Notes under the pieces: model-generated | Databases searched by the model: none | What the model was told of the DNA's origin: nothing | What the model saw: only the letters and a program-made list of their open reading frames with translations | Position numbers and translations under genes: made by a program | Part shown: piece after piece, positions 1 through 9,062 of the stretch | Layout of the letters: the number at the start of each line of letters is the position of its first letter | Position numbering within the stretch: position 1 is the first letter of the stretch | Source: Paenibacillus sp. FSL H7-0331 | Lineage (GTDB): Bacteria; Bacillota; Bacilli; Paenibacillales; NBRC-103111 | Assembly: GCF_001956045.1 (NCBI RefSeq) | Contig: NZ_MRTH01000038.1 | Location: 1 to 64,000 of the forward strand | Length of the DNA stretch: 64,000 nucleotides | Direction: 5' to 3'

Positions 1-2566
1 CGCCCATTGGTGCGTTTGGCACCGTAGCCGGTGCGTTCGGTGACGTCGGTATCACGCTATTCGATGGAGTCGATGCGACCGAGCTTCCTACGACATTTGT
101 TGCAACGACGGTGAATGTATACCCCGTCCCATACGTCAACCCCGTAACGGTGAGGGGACTGCCTGTACCACTAGCCGTCAATCCTCCCGGACTCGAGGTC
201 ACGGTGTAGCCGGTTATGGGGCTGTTTCCATTACTGACCGGTGCCGTAAAGCTCACGGTTGCTTGCGACTGACCATTCACTGACACTGCCGTTACGCCCA
301 TTGGTGCGCCCGGCACTGCTGCCGGGGCGTTCGTTACCGTGGGTATCACGCTATTCGATGGAGTCGATGCGACCGAGCTTCCTACGACATTTGTTGCAAC
401 GACGGTGAATGTATACACCGTCCCATACGTCAACCCCGTAACGGTGAGGGGACTGCCTGTACCACTAGACGTCAAACCTCCCGGGCTAGATGTCACGGTG
501 TAACCGATTATGGGACTGTTTCCATTACTGACCGGTGCCGTAAAGCTCACTGTCGCTTGCGATTGACCATTCGTTACCTCTGCGGTTACAGCAGTCGGAG
601 TACCCGGAGGGGACTCTGACAATATTTGGATGCGATTGTTACTAAAATCGGCTACATATACATTACCTCTGCTGTCTATTGCCACACCGCTTGGATACTC
701 AAACTCTCCCAGATTGCTTCCGTAGCCACCACCGCTCTTCTTCCATTCGCTCCATATTCCTGTCGCTACAATCAGCTTCTGGATACGATTATTTTCGGAA
801 TCAGCCACGTATAAATCCCCGTTACTGTCTACCGCCACACTGAATGGCTCATTAAACTCTCCGAGGCTGCTTCCTTTCCCGCCGCCGCTCTTCTTCCACT
901 CGCTCCATACTCCTGTAGCTACTGTCAGCTTCTGAACGCGATTGTTTGATGTATCCGCCACATATACATTACCGCTGCTGTCAACCTCCAGGCCGCTTGG
1001 ATAATTAAACTCCCCCAAGCTGCTTCCTTTCCCGCCGCCGCTCTTCTTCCACTCGCTCCATATTCCTGTTGCTACCGTCAGCTTCTGGATCCGATGGTTA
1101 TTGGTATCCGCCACATACACATTACCGCTGCGATCTACCGCCACCCCGCCTGGATATTCAAACTCTCCGGGGCCGCTTCCTTTCCCGCCGCCACTCTTCT
1201 TCCACTCGCTCCATACCCCTGTAGCTACCGTCAGCTTCTGGATGCGGTGGTTATAACGATCCGCCACGTATACATTACCACTGCTGTCTACAGCGACATC
1301 GGTTGGACTCTCAAACTCTCCCAGGCCGCTTCCTAACCCCCCACCGCTCTTCTTCCACTCGCTCCACACACTTGAAGCTCCTGTTACTGTCAGCTTCTGG
1401 ATACGATTGTTATCGTAATCGGCCACATATACATTTCTCTCGCTGTCTACCGCCACACCGCTTGGATACCGAAACTGTCCCGGGTCCGTTCCAGCAATTA
1501 CTCCCTGATATACCCACTCGCTCCATAATCCTGCAGCTACCGTCAGCTTCTGCATGCGCTCATTACCGGAATCGGCCACATATACATTACCGCTGCTGTC
1601 TACCGCGACTCCTTTCGGATTATTAAAATCTCCCAAGCCACTTCCGGAACCACCGCCGCTCTTCTTCCACTCGCTCCACACACTTGTAGCTCCTGTTACT
1701 GTCAGCTTCTGGATTCGATGGTTATTGGTATCGGCCACGTATACATTATCGCTACTGTCTACAGCAATGTGGAGCGGATTATTAAACTCTCCCAGACCAC
1801 TTCCGGAACCACCGCCGCTCTTCTTCCACTCGCTCCATACACTTGTGGAACCATTCAGCTTCTGGATTCGATGGTTATTGGTATCCCCCACGTATACATT
1901 ACCACTGCTGTCTATCGCAACGCTGGATGGCATGTAAAACTCTCCCAGGCCGCTTCCATTGCCGCTGCCGCTCTTCTTCCACTCGCTCCATACTCCTGTA
2001 GCTATTGTCAGCTTCTGGATCCGATGGTTCCAAGTATCCGCTACATACACATTACCGCTGCTGTCTACCGCCACGCCTTTTGGATTATTAAATTCTCCCA
2101 GGCCGCTTCCCGAACCACCGCCACTCTTCTCCCACGCACTCCATACCCCTGTATCTCCTGTTACTGTCAGCTTCTGGATGCGATGATTACTGGTATCCGC
2201 CACATATACATTACCGCCGCTATCTACTGCTACGCCGACTGGACTGTAAAACTCCCCCAGGCCATTTCCTGACTCGCCGCTGCTACTCTTCCACTCGCTC
2301 CACACCCCTGTAGCTGCCGTCAGCTTCTGGATACGATGGTTATTGTAATCCGCCACGTATACATTACCACTGCTGTCTACCGCTACTCCGCTCGGATTAG
2401 AGAACGCTCCGAGCGAATTACCGCTCGTTGGTCCTATCTTGGCGTATTGACTCCATTGATCTGCTGCTTGCACTGGAAATACGAATAATGCTATGGTGGC
2501 CATAAAGATCGCAATGATCCATACCTCCAACCTTCCTCTAAACTGATTTGCATGTCCCCGATTCAT
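1..2566 (-). CDS. Secreted NHL-repeat / fibronectin type III protein (3' end cut by window edge)
   Basis: Reads leftward from ATG 2566 and is still open at base 1. The N-terminus is basic, then a hydrophobic stretch (about residues 17-32) ends in PVQAADQW, a likely signal peptide. Twelve NHL repeats follow, about 150-170 bp apart between roughly 2400 and 640, each with a core like GVAVDSSGNVYVADYNNHRI. Twelve repeats would fit two six-bladed beta-propellers. The C-terminal part holds two fibronectin type III domains in nearly identical 294-bp units, and a third begins at the window edge. The start is supported by AAGGG about 11 nt upstream and by an ATGA overlap with the stop of the upstream gene, which suggests translational coupling. 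NHL propellers usually bind proteins or polysaccharides; an extracellular binding or adhesion role is inferred. No catalytic motif was seen in the visible part. Confidence 0.85.
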   Translation of the reverse strand, partial: MNRGHANQFRGRLEVWIIAIFMATIALFVFPVQAADQWSQYAKIGPTSGNSLGAFSNPSGVAVDSSGNVYVADYNNHRIQKLTAATGVWSEWKSSSGESGNGLGEFYSPVGVAVDSGGNVYVADTSNHRIQKLTVTGDTGVWSAWEKSGGGSGSGLGEFNNPKGVAVDSSGNVYVADTWNHRIQKLTIATGVWSEWKKSGSGNGSGLGEFYMPSSVAIDSSGNVYVGDTNNHRIQKLNGSTSVWSEWKKSGGGSGSGLGEFNNPLHIAVDSSDNVYVADTNNHRIQKLTVTGATSVWSEWKKSGGGSGSGLGDFNNPKGVAVDSSGNVYVADSGNERMQKLTVAAGLWSEWVYQGVIAGTDPGQFRYPSGVAVDSERNVYVADYDNNRIQKLTVTGASSVWSEWKKSGGGLGSGLGEFESPTDVAVDSSGNVYVADRYNHRIQKLTVATGVWSEWKKSGGGKGSGPGEFEYPGGVAVDRSGNVYVADTNNHRIQKLTVATGIWSEWKKSGGGKGSSLGEFNYPSGLEVDSSGNVYVADTSNNRVQKLTVATGVWSEWKKSGGGKGSSLGEFNEPFSVAVDSNGDLYVADSENNRIQKLIVATGIWSEWKKSGGGYGSNLGEFEYPSGVAIDSRGNVYVADFSNNRIQILSESPPGTPTAVTAEVTNGQSQATVSFTAPVSNGNSPIIGYTVTSSPGGLTSSGTGSPLTVTGLTYGTVYTFTVVATNVVGSSVASTPSNSVIPTVTNAPAAVPGAPMGVTAVSVNGQSQATVSFTAPVSNGNSPITGYTVTSSPGGLTASGTGSPLTVTGLTYGTGYTFTVVATNVVGSSVASTPSNSVIPTSPNAPATVPNAPMG

Positions 2567-2823
2567 AACTTGTATTTCCCTTCTAAATGAATTTTCTTGT
2601 TTATTAGCACCTCAGGGAAATTGAACATTTTTGCTATTCCCTTGGCACATGTCATAGCATCTTTTAGAGTATCCCAAGCATATACACCAGTTGTTAGAGT
2701 GCCATCCCTATCTATTCCGTTGATTAGAACGCAATATTGATTGGCACCATTTTTGTGAATTTCTATAAAATTTAGAGTATCTAAATTTGTTAGCGATCCA
2801 TTGCGATTATTCAACCCTCTCAT
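2563..2823 (-). CDS. Small hypothetical protein coupled to the NHL protein
   Basis: An 86-residue protein starting MRGLNNRNGS and ending HLEGKYKL. The frame stays open upstream to 2976, but that part would cross an intrinsic terminator. ATG 2823 has a good site (GAAAGGA, 5 nt spacing), so I start there. No signal peptide, membrane segment or known domain is recognised; it has mixed charge and looks like a compact cytoplasmic domain (motifs CVLINGIDRDG and AWDTLKDAM). Its TGA overlaps the ATG of the following NHL gene (ATGA), so the two genes form an operon and are probably translated in a coupled way. Function unknown. A role linked to the NHL protein is inferred only from the overlap. Confidence 0.6.
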   Translation of the reverse strand: MRGLNNRNGSLTNLDTLNFIEIHKNGANQYCVLINGIDRDGTLTTGVYAWDTLKDAMTCAKGIAKMFNFPEVLINKKIHLEGKYKL

Positions 2824-2876
2824 CTTGTCCTTTCTTAAAATTAATACGGAGCAGTGAATCGTTTTTCTGCTTCTGC

Positions 2877-2911
2877 AAAAAGTCCCCGCCATAAGATGGC
2901 TGGGACTTTTT
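2877..2911 (-). terminator. Intrinsic terminator after the SLH protein gene
   Basis: An inverted repeat of about 16 bp with one mismatch (AAAAAGTCCC arm, ATGGCTGGGAC on the other side, 3-nt loop) ends in a T-run on both strands. It lies about 90 bp past the stop of the SLH gene and before the start of the 86-residue gene, so it separates the two units. It may act in both directions. Confidence 0.75.
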
Positions 2912-3001
2912 ACAGATTCAGGAGCAAACGTCCTTCTCTTAGCTTCCTTGTTACTCTTTAATTGTGACTCAAACAAGATTCACAGGTTCAATCGGCCTCC
3001 T

Positions 3002-6000
3002 CTACCGCTCCGAATGTGCTGCCGCCGGCTCATGAGTATGATCAACGGATGCCTCTTGAATGTTCTTAAACGCCCAGTGGTTTGCAGGTACATCGCTCCA
3101 CTTAGCATCGGATACAGACAACGGGTCGCGACCTGCCAGCTTGTTAAACATCGTCACCGCTTCAGCGCGGGTAAGGGTCTGCTCAGGACGGAACGTACCG
3201 TCCTCGTATCCATTAACTACTCCCGCCGCTTTCGCTTTTACGATCGCTGCCGCTGCCCAGTGACCTGAAGTGTCGGAGAAGCTGTCTCCGCCTGCACCTT
3301 CCGTGGCCGTGCTCAAACGCGCTGCAATGGTTGCCGTTTCCGCGCGTGTAATGGTCTGTTCCGGTTTGAAGCTGCCGTCCGGATAGCCGTCCATCAGTCC
3401 GCTGTCCGCTGCCCGGTCAATGGCTGATTTCGCCCAATGCGTCTGCGCAGCATCCGTAAAGACTTTGGCTGCCGGCTTAACGCTTTTATACTTATCGAAC
3501 AATCGGACTAACACTGTTGCCATTTCCGCACGTGTAATTGGCTTTTCCGGTCCGAATGTGCCGTCCGGATAGCCCGTCATATACGCTTGATGCACTTTAC
3601 TTGTTTGCGATCCTAACTGAACGACCGTAAACGTACTGAACTTGCTCACGGTAAACCGTATGCCCAGCTTACCTGTTGTATCGAATGGGACGATTTCTCC
3701 TCGAACCAGCTCCTTTGTGCCATCGCTATGCTCAATGAAGATGCCCAACTCTTTGAGCTGCTGCTCACTCAAGCCCGTTTCGGGCAGGGGGAGTACCAGT
3801 GTAACCGGGCGATTCTGCATGTTCGTCTCGATCATCATCGGACGACCCAACACGTTAACTACTGCGCTGCCTGCGGCTTCGCGCACAATCTGCTCCGTTC
3901 TTGCGCGTTGTTCGATTTCACTGCGTTCGCTCTCTGTTTTGACCGGCACTATATTGAAGAATAAATCTTCCTTCCAGCCATTCATCGCCTCGTCCGGAAT
4001 AATAACACGCACATTATTCGTGCTGATCTCCAAATCTACTTTATTGTCCGACAATTTGGCTGTCGATTCTTTCGGCAATGTCACTTTAATTTCTGAAACT
4101 TCATCCTTAGGATCAGGAATGACGAGCTTGGCAGAGCTGGAACCTGCTGCTTTCAGTTGATCAACCAGCTTGTCCGCCTGACCCGGCGTCAGGGAAATTT
4201 CATCCTTCTTCCGTCCATCTGCCCCTGTCGTACGGTGTACTACCGCAGTCGACATAACTCCTCCGTTGCCGCTATTTTCTACATTAACGGTAATGGTCTC
4301 GCCCTGTGAAGAACCGGACGAAGATCTGCTACCACTGCCGGACGAATTGCGCAAGGTAATCGCAGCGCTAATCGCGGGTGTTGTTACATTGCCCACTGCA
4401 TCCGTCAACTCCATTGAAACTGTCTTTGCCCCACTGCCTGAGAGCAATGTCCACGCTTTTATTCCGGTCACTGCTTCCCATGCGCTCCAGGTCGCATTAT
4501 CGTTGGAGAAGCGCATTTGAACACTACCCGAACCCGTACCGTCACCGCTTGTGATCGTCAAGCTGACAGAGGTCGAGATTGTGCCTTCCGCACCGCTGTT
4601 AATGCTCAGCGTTCCAACTGGTGCGGTTTTATCGAACAACACGCTGCTGCCATCCTTCGTCGCACTTACGCGCGTTCCCGCATTTCCGTTGAGATCGGCA
4701 AAGTCGATGGAGAATGCAACAATCCCTTCGCTTTCACTGCCATTGAACGTAAGCGCAGCCTTGTAGACGCTGCTGCCGACACTAGTTACACTCGCCGGAC
4801 GTCCTGCAATTGTCACCTCAGGCATAGCTCTCAGCGGCTTGCTCGCTGTAAACGTCAAGGTTGCTGTATCTCCGGTTTTGGCTAGTGCCGTAGCCGGGTT
4901 GCTGCTTTTTATACTGACCGCCGTCAATGTTGGATAGATAGGCAATACAGCACCGGCCTGCGGAGTTGCTGTAGCTTCATTGGAGTATTCGCTTATACGC
5001 CTGGTATCGGCCGCTTTCACCACGAAGTAATAGGCTGTGCCGTTCACCAAACCGGCTACATTGTACGTTAAGCCCGTTACCGTAGCGACAGGTACTCCGT
5101 TATAGAAACCAGTGGCTGTACCTGAATAGATGTTGTAATACGTTGCTCCCGTTACGGTGCTCCAATTCAGTGCAACTTGACCGTCTCCGGCAGATGCGCT
5201 TAGCCCTGCAGGTGCCGGAAGCGGCTCCTCTGTTACCGCCGCGGTTTTCGCGCTTTCCACAGCCGTACCGGATATTACGCCTGTCTTCGCTGTAGGCGTC
5301 ACCTCAAAGCTGATCAATTTACCAAGGTCCGCGACTTGCAGGACGTACGTTTTTGCCGTTGCTCCCGTTATCGCAGATTTATTTGTACCAGCCGCATCGT
5401 CTGACCGGTACCACTTGAAGAGGCTCACTCCCTCCAGATCCCCGTCAGCATCGCTGTACGTATAGCTGCCTGTCAAGGTTTGCCCGACCTTGGCTGCTCC
5501 ACTGATTGTGGCAGCTGCAGAGGTCGGTGCACTATTGAATTTCTGCCACTCCAAATAAGGATAACCGTCATTTTTGAAGGGATCCATCCTCCACACGCCA
5601 GGATCAGCGAAGCTCCAGTTGACATAGGTTCTCTGCTGCTTCATGGCATCTGTGGCTTTAGGCTCGCCCTTCCCGGTATCGCTTAAGCCGGAAACGTCTT
5701 TGTCATAATAAGACTCTGTTATCGAACCCGTTCCATTTGCATAGGAGCCGAATAAGCCTCCTGTTGTAGCCGGAACGTTCGATGTGACCTCAGCAGCTGC
5801 ATACGAGTGGAGCATATCGAGCTTTCTTCCGTCGGCATTTGCAACCAGTCCGCCTGCAAATACAGAATTACTCTCAACCTTGCCTTTGAAGTACGAATCC
5901 GTTATCGTTATCGGGCTACTGTCTACTAAGCCTATTAGTCCCCCTGCAAAACCCGATGCCGCTTTGACAGAACCTGTAGCATACACCTGGCTAATTGTTG

Positions 6001-7693
6001 TCGGACTCATAGCATGACCAACCAGACCACCGACAAAATTAGAGCTCGATTGGATATCCACGTTCTTCAAGCCGAGACGCTGGATCTCCGCCTCTTGGAT
6101 AACCCCGAAAAAGCCTGGCCGCTGCGCCGACGAAGCAATTTTCAAATTCGAAATCGTATGCCCGTCTCCGTCAAATTTTCCTGTGAAAGGAATCGCCATG
6201 GTGGTTCCTAACGGCACCCAGCCTGTTCCCTCATTGTAAGGAGCTATTCCCAGATCGATGTCAGCCGTCAGTTTATAATATCCTTTCTTATACTGTGGAT
6301 GTCCGATTGGGTACAGATAGTATCTGATGCTGTTGAGCTGCTCTGCGGTTTCGATCAGCCAAGGGTCCGCTTCCAAACCTGCTCCCCCCGCAAAAGGATG
6401 CACAATCGGACCATACCAGGCGCTCTTCACCGCTATTCCTGTTGCTTTGCCTGTTGCTGCTACAGGCGTAACCTCGAAGCGGATATATTTGCCTAAGTAT
6501 TCCTTCCCCCCAGTGAAATAGGTTCGGCTAGTTGCGCCGTTTATTACACTCTCGGATGAGCCTGAGGCATTATCTGCACTGTACCACTTAAAGGTGGATG
6601 TGCCTTCAGCATCATTCTCGGTATCCTGATATGAATAGCTACCGGTCAAGGTCTGACCTACCTTGGCATTCCCGCTTATCGTGACGGATGAAGCAGTAGG
6701 GGCACGGTCAAACGCCTTTAAATAGGGGTAACCGTCGTTTTTATTCGGTTCCATTCCCCACGCTCCCGTATTCGTGAAATCCCAGCCCGAGCCAGGATAA
6801 ACAGGATACGTCGCACTCAGCTTCAAGTCAAAGGATACTAACGGAGTGCCTAAACCCCGGGTGAATCCGGTCATATCGGACGCGTAATAGGAATCCGTGA
6901 CAAAACCGCTGCCTGTTGGCATCAAACCGCTGGATGTATTATTGTTTAGCGGAGTTTTGACCGTGGCAACAGCATAGCTGGAAAGTATGTTCGTATCCGG
7001 TGTGCTGCTGCTGCCGATCAAACCGCTGGCACTGTTCACAACGCTCTCAACAGCGCCGTTAAAATATGATTTATGTAGCAGCACGGCTTGAGTGAACGGG
7101 GGAAATGGGGGCATTGGCACAGAAACACTTTCTGCGAAACCAACCAATCCCCCCGTATTCGATCCCCCAGTAACGGACCCTGTAGCAAATACATTGATGA
7201 TTGTCGTAGCTTTGGCCCAGCCGACCAAACTTCCGACATTATTGGCGGATAAAGAGCTTATATTCACATTTAATAAACCGATATTATTGATAGTAGAGCT
7301 TTCGACGACACCGAACAAACCGAGATTATCCGCAGTCGATGTGATTCTAAGACTTTTAATCGTATGACCGTTCCCATCGAATGTCCCTTTAAAGGGAGTG
7401 CCGGTGGTGCCTATCGGCTCCCAGTCTGCCCCTTGACCGTAGTAGGACAAATCGATGTCGTTTATTAACTTATAGTGGGCGGACAGATCATTTCTCACCT
7501 CGTTTAGCATGGAAGCCGTATCAATCAGGTACGGATCGCCGGATACTCCTGTCCCCCCTGCAAAACTCCCATTAAAAGCTCTCGAAATACCCGCCATTCC
7601 GAACAAACCGAACAGTTGCAGCAATACAAGTGCAGCCGCCAGCCATTTACGGCTCCTGACGGTATTACTTCTTTGTTTCCACAAATCTTTCAT
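3002..7693 (-). CDS. SLH-domain cell-surface protein with GLUG, FN3 and Ig-like modules
   Basis: A 1563-residue protein. The start is ATG 7693 (GAAAGGA, 9 nt spacing); the open frame to 7840 has no ribosome site. A basic N-terminus and hydrophobic segment (to about residue 38, AGISRAF) form a signal peptide. Two related modules of about 350 residues follow. Each has a GLUG-type beta-helix region (FDGNGHTIKSL and FDGDGHTISNL) ending in KNDGYPYL, then an AKVGQTLTGSY Ig-like domain. Next come an FN3 domain (AGLSASAGDGQVALNW), Ig-like beta domains, a Ser/Gly linker and three SLH domains at the C-terminus (GYPDGTFGPEKPITRAEM, GYPDGSFKPEQTITRAET, GYEDGTFRPEQTLTRAEA). SLH triplets anchor proteins to pyruvylated secondary wall polymer, so this is an exposed wall protein. 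The promoter carries a SARP-like direct repeat shared with the adjacent kinase operon. Ligand or substrate unknown. Confidence 0.92.
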   Translation of the reverse strand: MKDLWKQRSNTVRSRKWLAAALVLLQLFGLFGMAGISRAFNGSFAGGTGVSGDPYLIDTASMLNEVRNDLSAHYKLINDIDLSYYGQGADWEPIGTTGTPFKGTFDGNGHTIKSLRITSTADNLGLFGVVESSTINNIGLLNVNISSLSANNVGSLVGWAKATTIINVFATGSVTGGSNTGGLVGFAESVSVPMPPFPPFTQAVLLHKSYFNGAVESVVNSASGLIGSSSTPDTNILSSYAVATVKTPLNNNTSSGLMPTGSGFVTDSYYASDMTGFTRGLGTPLVSFDLKLSATYPVYPGSGWDFTNTGAWGMEPNKNDGYPYLKAFDRAPTASSVTISGNAKVGQTLTGSYSYQDTENDAEGTSTFKWYSADNASGSSESVINGATSRTYFTGGKEYLGKYIRFEVTPVAATGKATGIAVKSAWYGPIVHPFAGGAGLEADPWLIETAEQLNSIRYYLYPIGHPQYKKGYYKLTADIDLGIAPYNEGTGWVPLGTTMAIPFTGKFDGDGHTISNLKIASSAQRPGFFGVIQEAEIQRLGLKNVDIQSSSNFVGGLVGHAMSPTTISQVYATGSVKAASGFAGGLIGLVDSSPITITDSYFKGKVESNSVFAGGLVANADGRKLDMLHSYAAAEVTSNVPATTGGLFGSYANGTGSITESYYDKDVSGLSDTGKGEPKATDAMKQQRTYVNWSFADPGVWRMDPFKNDGYPYLEWQKFNSAPTSAAATISGAAKVGQTLTGSYTYSDADGDLEGVSLFKWYRSDDAAGTNKSAITGATAKTYVLQVADLGKLISFEVTPTAKTGVISGTAVESAKTAAVTEEPLPAPAGLSASAGDGQVALNWSTVTGATYYNIYSGTATGFYNGVPVATVTGLTYNVAGLVNGTAYYFVVKAADTRRISEYSNEATATPQAGAVLPIYPTLTAVSIKSSNPATALAKTGDTATLTFTASKPLRAMPEVTIAGRPASVTSVGSSVYKAALTFNGSESEGIVAFSIDFADLNGNAGTRVSATKDGSSVLFDKTAPVGTLSINSGAEGTISTSVSLTITSGDGTGSGSVQMRFSNDNATWSAWEAVTGIKAWTLLSGSGAKTVSMELTDAVGNVTTPAISAAITLRNSSGSGSRSSSGSSQGETITVNVENSGNGGVMSTAVVHRTTGADGRKKDEISLTPGQADKLVDQLKAAGSSSAKLVIPDPKDEVSEIKVTLPKESTAKLSDNKVDLEISTNNVRVIIPDEAMNGWKEDLFFNIVPVKTESERSEIEQRARTEQIVREAAGSAVVNVLGRPMMIETNMQNRPVTLVLPLPETGLSEQQLKELGIFIEHSDGTKELVRGEIVPFDTTGKLGIRFTVSKFSTFTVVQLGSQTSKVHQAYMTGYPDGTFGPEKPITRAEMATVLVRLFDKYKSVKPAAKVFTDAAQTHWAKSAIDRAADSGLMDGYPDGSFKPEQTITRAETATIAARLSTATEGAGGDSFSDTSGHWAAAAIVKAKAAGVVNGYEDGTFRPEQTLTRAEAVTMFNKLAGRDPLSVSDAKWSDVPANHWAFKNIQEASVDHTHEPAAAHSER

Positions 7694-7739
7694 CTTTTTC
7701 ATTCCTTTCAAAATCTGCTTATGGTTTGCATACATTTTT

Positions 7740-7775
7740 ATACTAGCAAACGATTCTCCCAAGATTCTCACAAAA
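7740..7775 (-). promoter_or_regulatory. SARP-type direct-repeat operator and -10 of the SLH protein gene
   Basis: On the minus strand two contiguous 11-bp direct repeats, TTTTGTGAGAA (7775-7765) and TCTTGGGAGAA (7764-7754), are followed by exactly 8 bp and a TAGTAT -10 box (7745-7740). There is no good -35. This is the geometry of SARP-activated promoters. The same arrangement occurs before the kinase gene at 12255-12290. Confidence 0.65.
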
Positions 7776-7821
7776 CCCTGTTGCTTCCGTGGCGCTTTGA
7801 GCATATGGGTTACAAAACCAC

Positions 7822-7859
7822 AAAAAAACAGAGAGAACATGCTTTCGCTGTTCTCTCTG
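7822..7859 (-). terminator. Intrinsic terminator of the kinase-regulator operon
   Basis: A perfect 11-bp stem (CAGAGAGAACA / TGTTCTCTCTG) with a 9-nt loop, followed on the minus strand by seven T residues. It lies 28 bp after the response regulator stop. Confidence 0.85.
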
Positions 7860-7886
7860 CCTTTGAACCTATTTGCAAATTTACAA

Positions 7887-8999
7887 TTATATGATATAGG
7901 TAGTCATTCGGTCCCTCATCTCCTGCGGTGGCTCCAATCCGATTTCCCGTCGATAGGAGGCAGCGAACCTCTCGTAATGCTTGGTTATCTTCTCCGTATT
8001 TCCACTATGAATAAAGATGTCCATCAAGAGCTGGTTCATCTCCTCATGCAGTGGATACAGCGACAAGTAAGCATCAAGCCTCAACTCCGCTTTCGTCCAT
8101 TCCTGTGCGAGCATATCACTCTCGATCAGACTACGAACCAGCAAAGTATATTGTTTAACGTATCCTTCTTCAAGTGAAGTCTTCCACATATAATCTCTCC
8201 TCTCCAGCAGAGGACCTTTATAGAGGGAACACAACCATTCCACATGCACATGATCCTGCAAGACTCCATTTAAAGCTGATCGTTGCCGCTCGAACGCCAG
8301 AACATCGTACATGAAATCAGACACTTCCATCCTGTACCCTTCATTTGTATTCTGGATATCCATTCCAATCTGGTGCTCTTTGAGTATTTTTTTCAAACGA
8401 TAAATCGTATTGTGTAAATTATGTGAAGAACGGTCCTCCTGCATCTGAGGCCAAAGCAAATCCACCAGGTGCCACTTACTTAGCTCCTTCCCCGGATGGC
8501 AAAGAAAGAAGGCGAACAGTTCCTCCGACTTACGCGTCGGAAAACGAATCGTTACACCTTCCCGATTGCGAACCTCAAATCCTCCAAAGCATCGGATCGA
8601 GGCCGTCTTATCTCCTTTCTCAGCAGGAAGAGCAGGTTTCTGCTGCTTGATCAGGCGGCTTGCGACCCGTTCAATTGCCGCTGGCGTCACCGGCTTTAGA
8701 ATATAGTCAAAGGCAAATACCTCAAAGGCATCCAGCGCGTACTGCCTGTAGGCTGTCGTGAAAATAATTCGGATCTCGTCCGACAGCTCAACTATTTTTT
8801 GTGCAAGTTCCAGACCGTTCATCCTCGGCATCTCCACATCCAGGAAAACGACATCCGGTTTAAGCAGGGGTAGACAAGCGAGCGCCTCCAGCGGATTCGT
8901 GAAGGCCCCAATAATGTTGTAGTTCGGATTGTGACCAATCACGTATTTCATTAAATCCAGAATCGGTTTTTCGTCTTCAACAATGATGACTTTGAACAA
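7887..8999 (-). CDS. Response regulator with SARP-type winged helix and BTAD domain
   Basis: A two-component response regulator of 370 residues. The receiver domain (residues 1 to about 120) has the acidic pocket (VEDEKP), the phospho-acceptor in VVFLDVEMPRMNGLE, the switch Thr in FTTAYR and the Lys in YILKPV. A linker leads to an OmpR-like winged helix (about 135-225, HLVDLLWPQ, NTIYRLKKIL) and an all-helical BTAD domain (about 230-370), the combination found in SARP activators. TTG 8999 is chosen because GGGAGGG lies 6 nt upstream; ATG 9023 in the same frame has no ribosome site. It sits 63 bp after the hybrid kinase gene in one operon. The kinase operon and the SLH gene both carry 11-bp direct repeats, the expected SARP target, so it probably activates both (inference). 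Confidence 0.88.
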   Translation of the reverse strand: MFKVIIVEDEKPILDLMKYVIGHNPNYNIIGAFTNPLEALACLPLLKPDVVFLDVEMPRMNGLELAQKIVELSDEIRIIFTTAYRQYALDAFEVFAFDYILKPVTPAAIERVASRLIKQQKPALPAEKGDKTASIRCFGGFEVRNREGVTIRFPTRKSEELFAFFLCHPGKELSKWHLVDLLWPQMQEDRSSHNLHNTIYRLKKILKEHQIGMDIQNTNEGYRMEVSDFMYDVLAFERQRSALNGVLQDHVHVEWLCSLYKGPLLERRDYMWKTSLEEGYVKQYTLLVRSLIESDMLAQEWTKAELRLDAYLSLYPLHEEMNQLLMDIFIHSGNTEKITKHYERFAASYRREIGLEPPQEMRDRMTTYII

Positions 9000-9062
9000 C
9001 GGTATCCCTCCCAGGAATGGCATTAGATCATTTAGCTTGGCAAGAATCTGCCTTAATCGGCA

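Noticed and set aside
600..2450. Regular 150-170 bp repeats that look like a tandem or CRISPR-like array
   Set aside because: The units are in frame on the minus strand and encode NHL repeats; there are no short repeats with unique spacers.
3642..4160. Long plus-strand frame opposite the SLH gene (similarly 1718-2272, 7092-7367, 7509-8177)
   Set aside because: Antisense shadows of minus-strand genes with clear domains; no ribosome sites or recognisable products.
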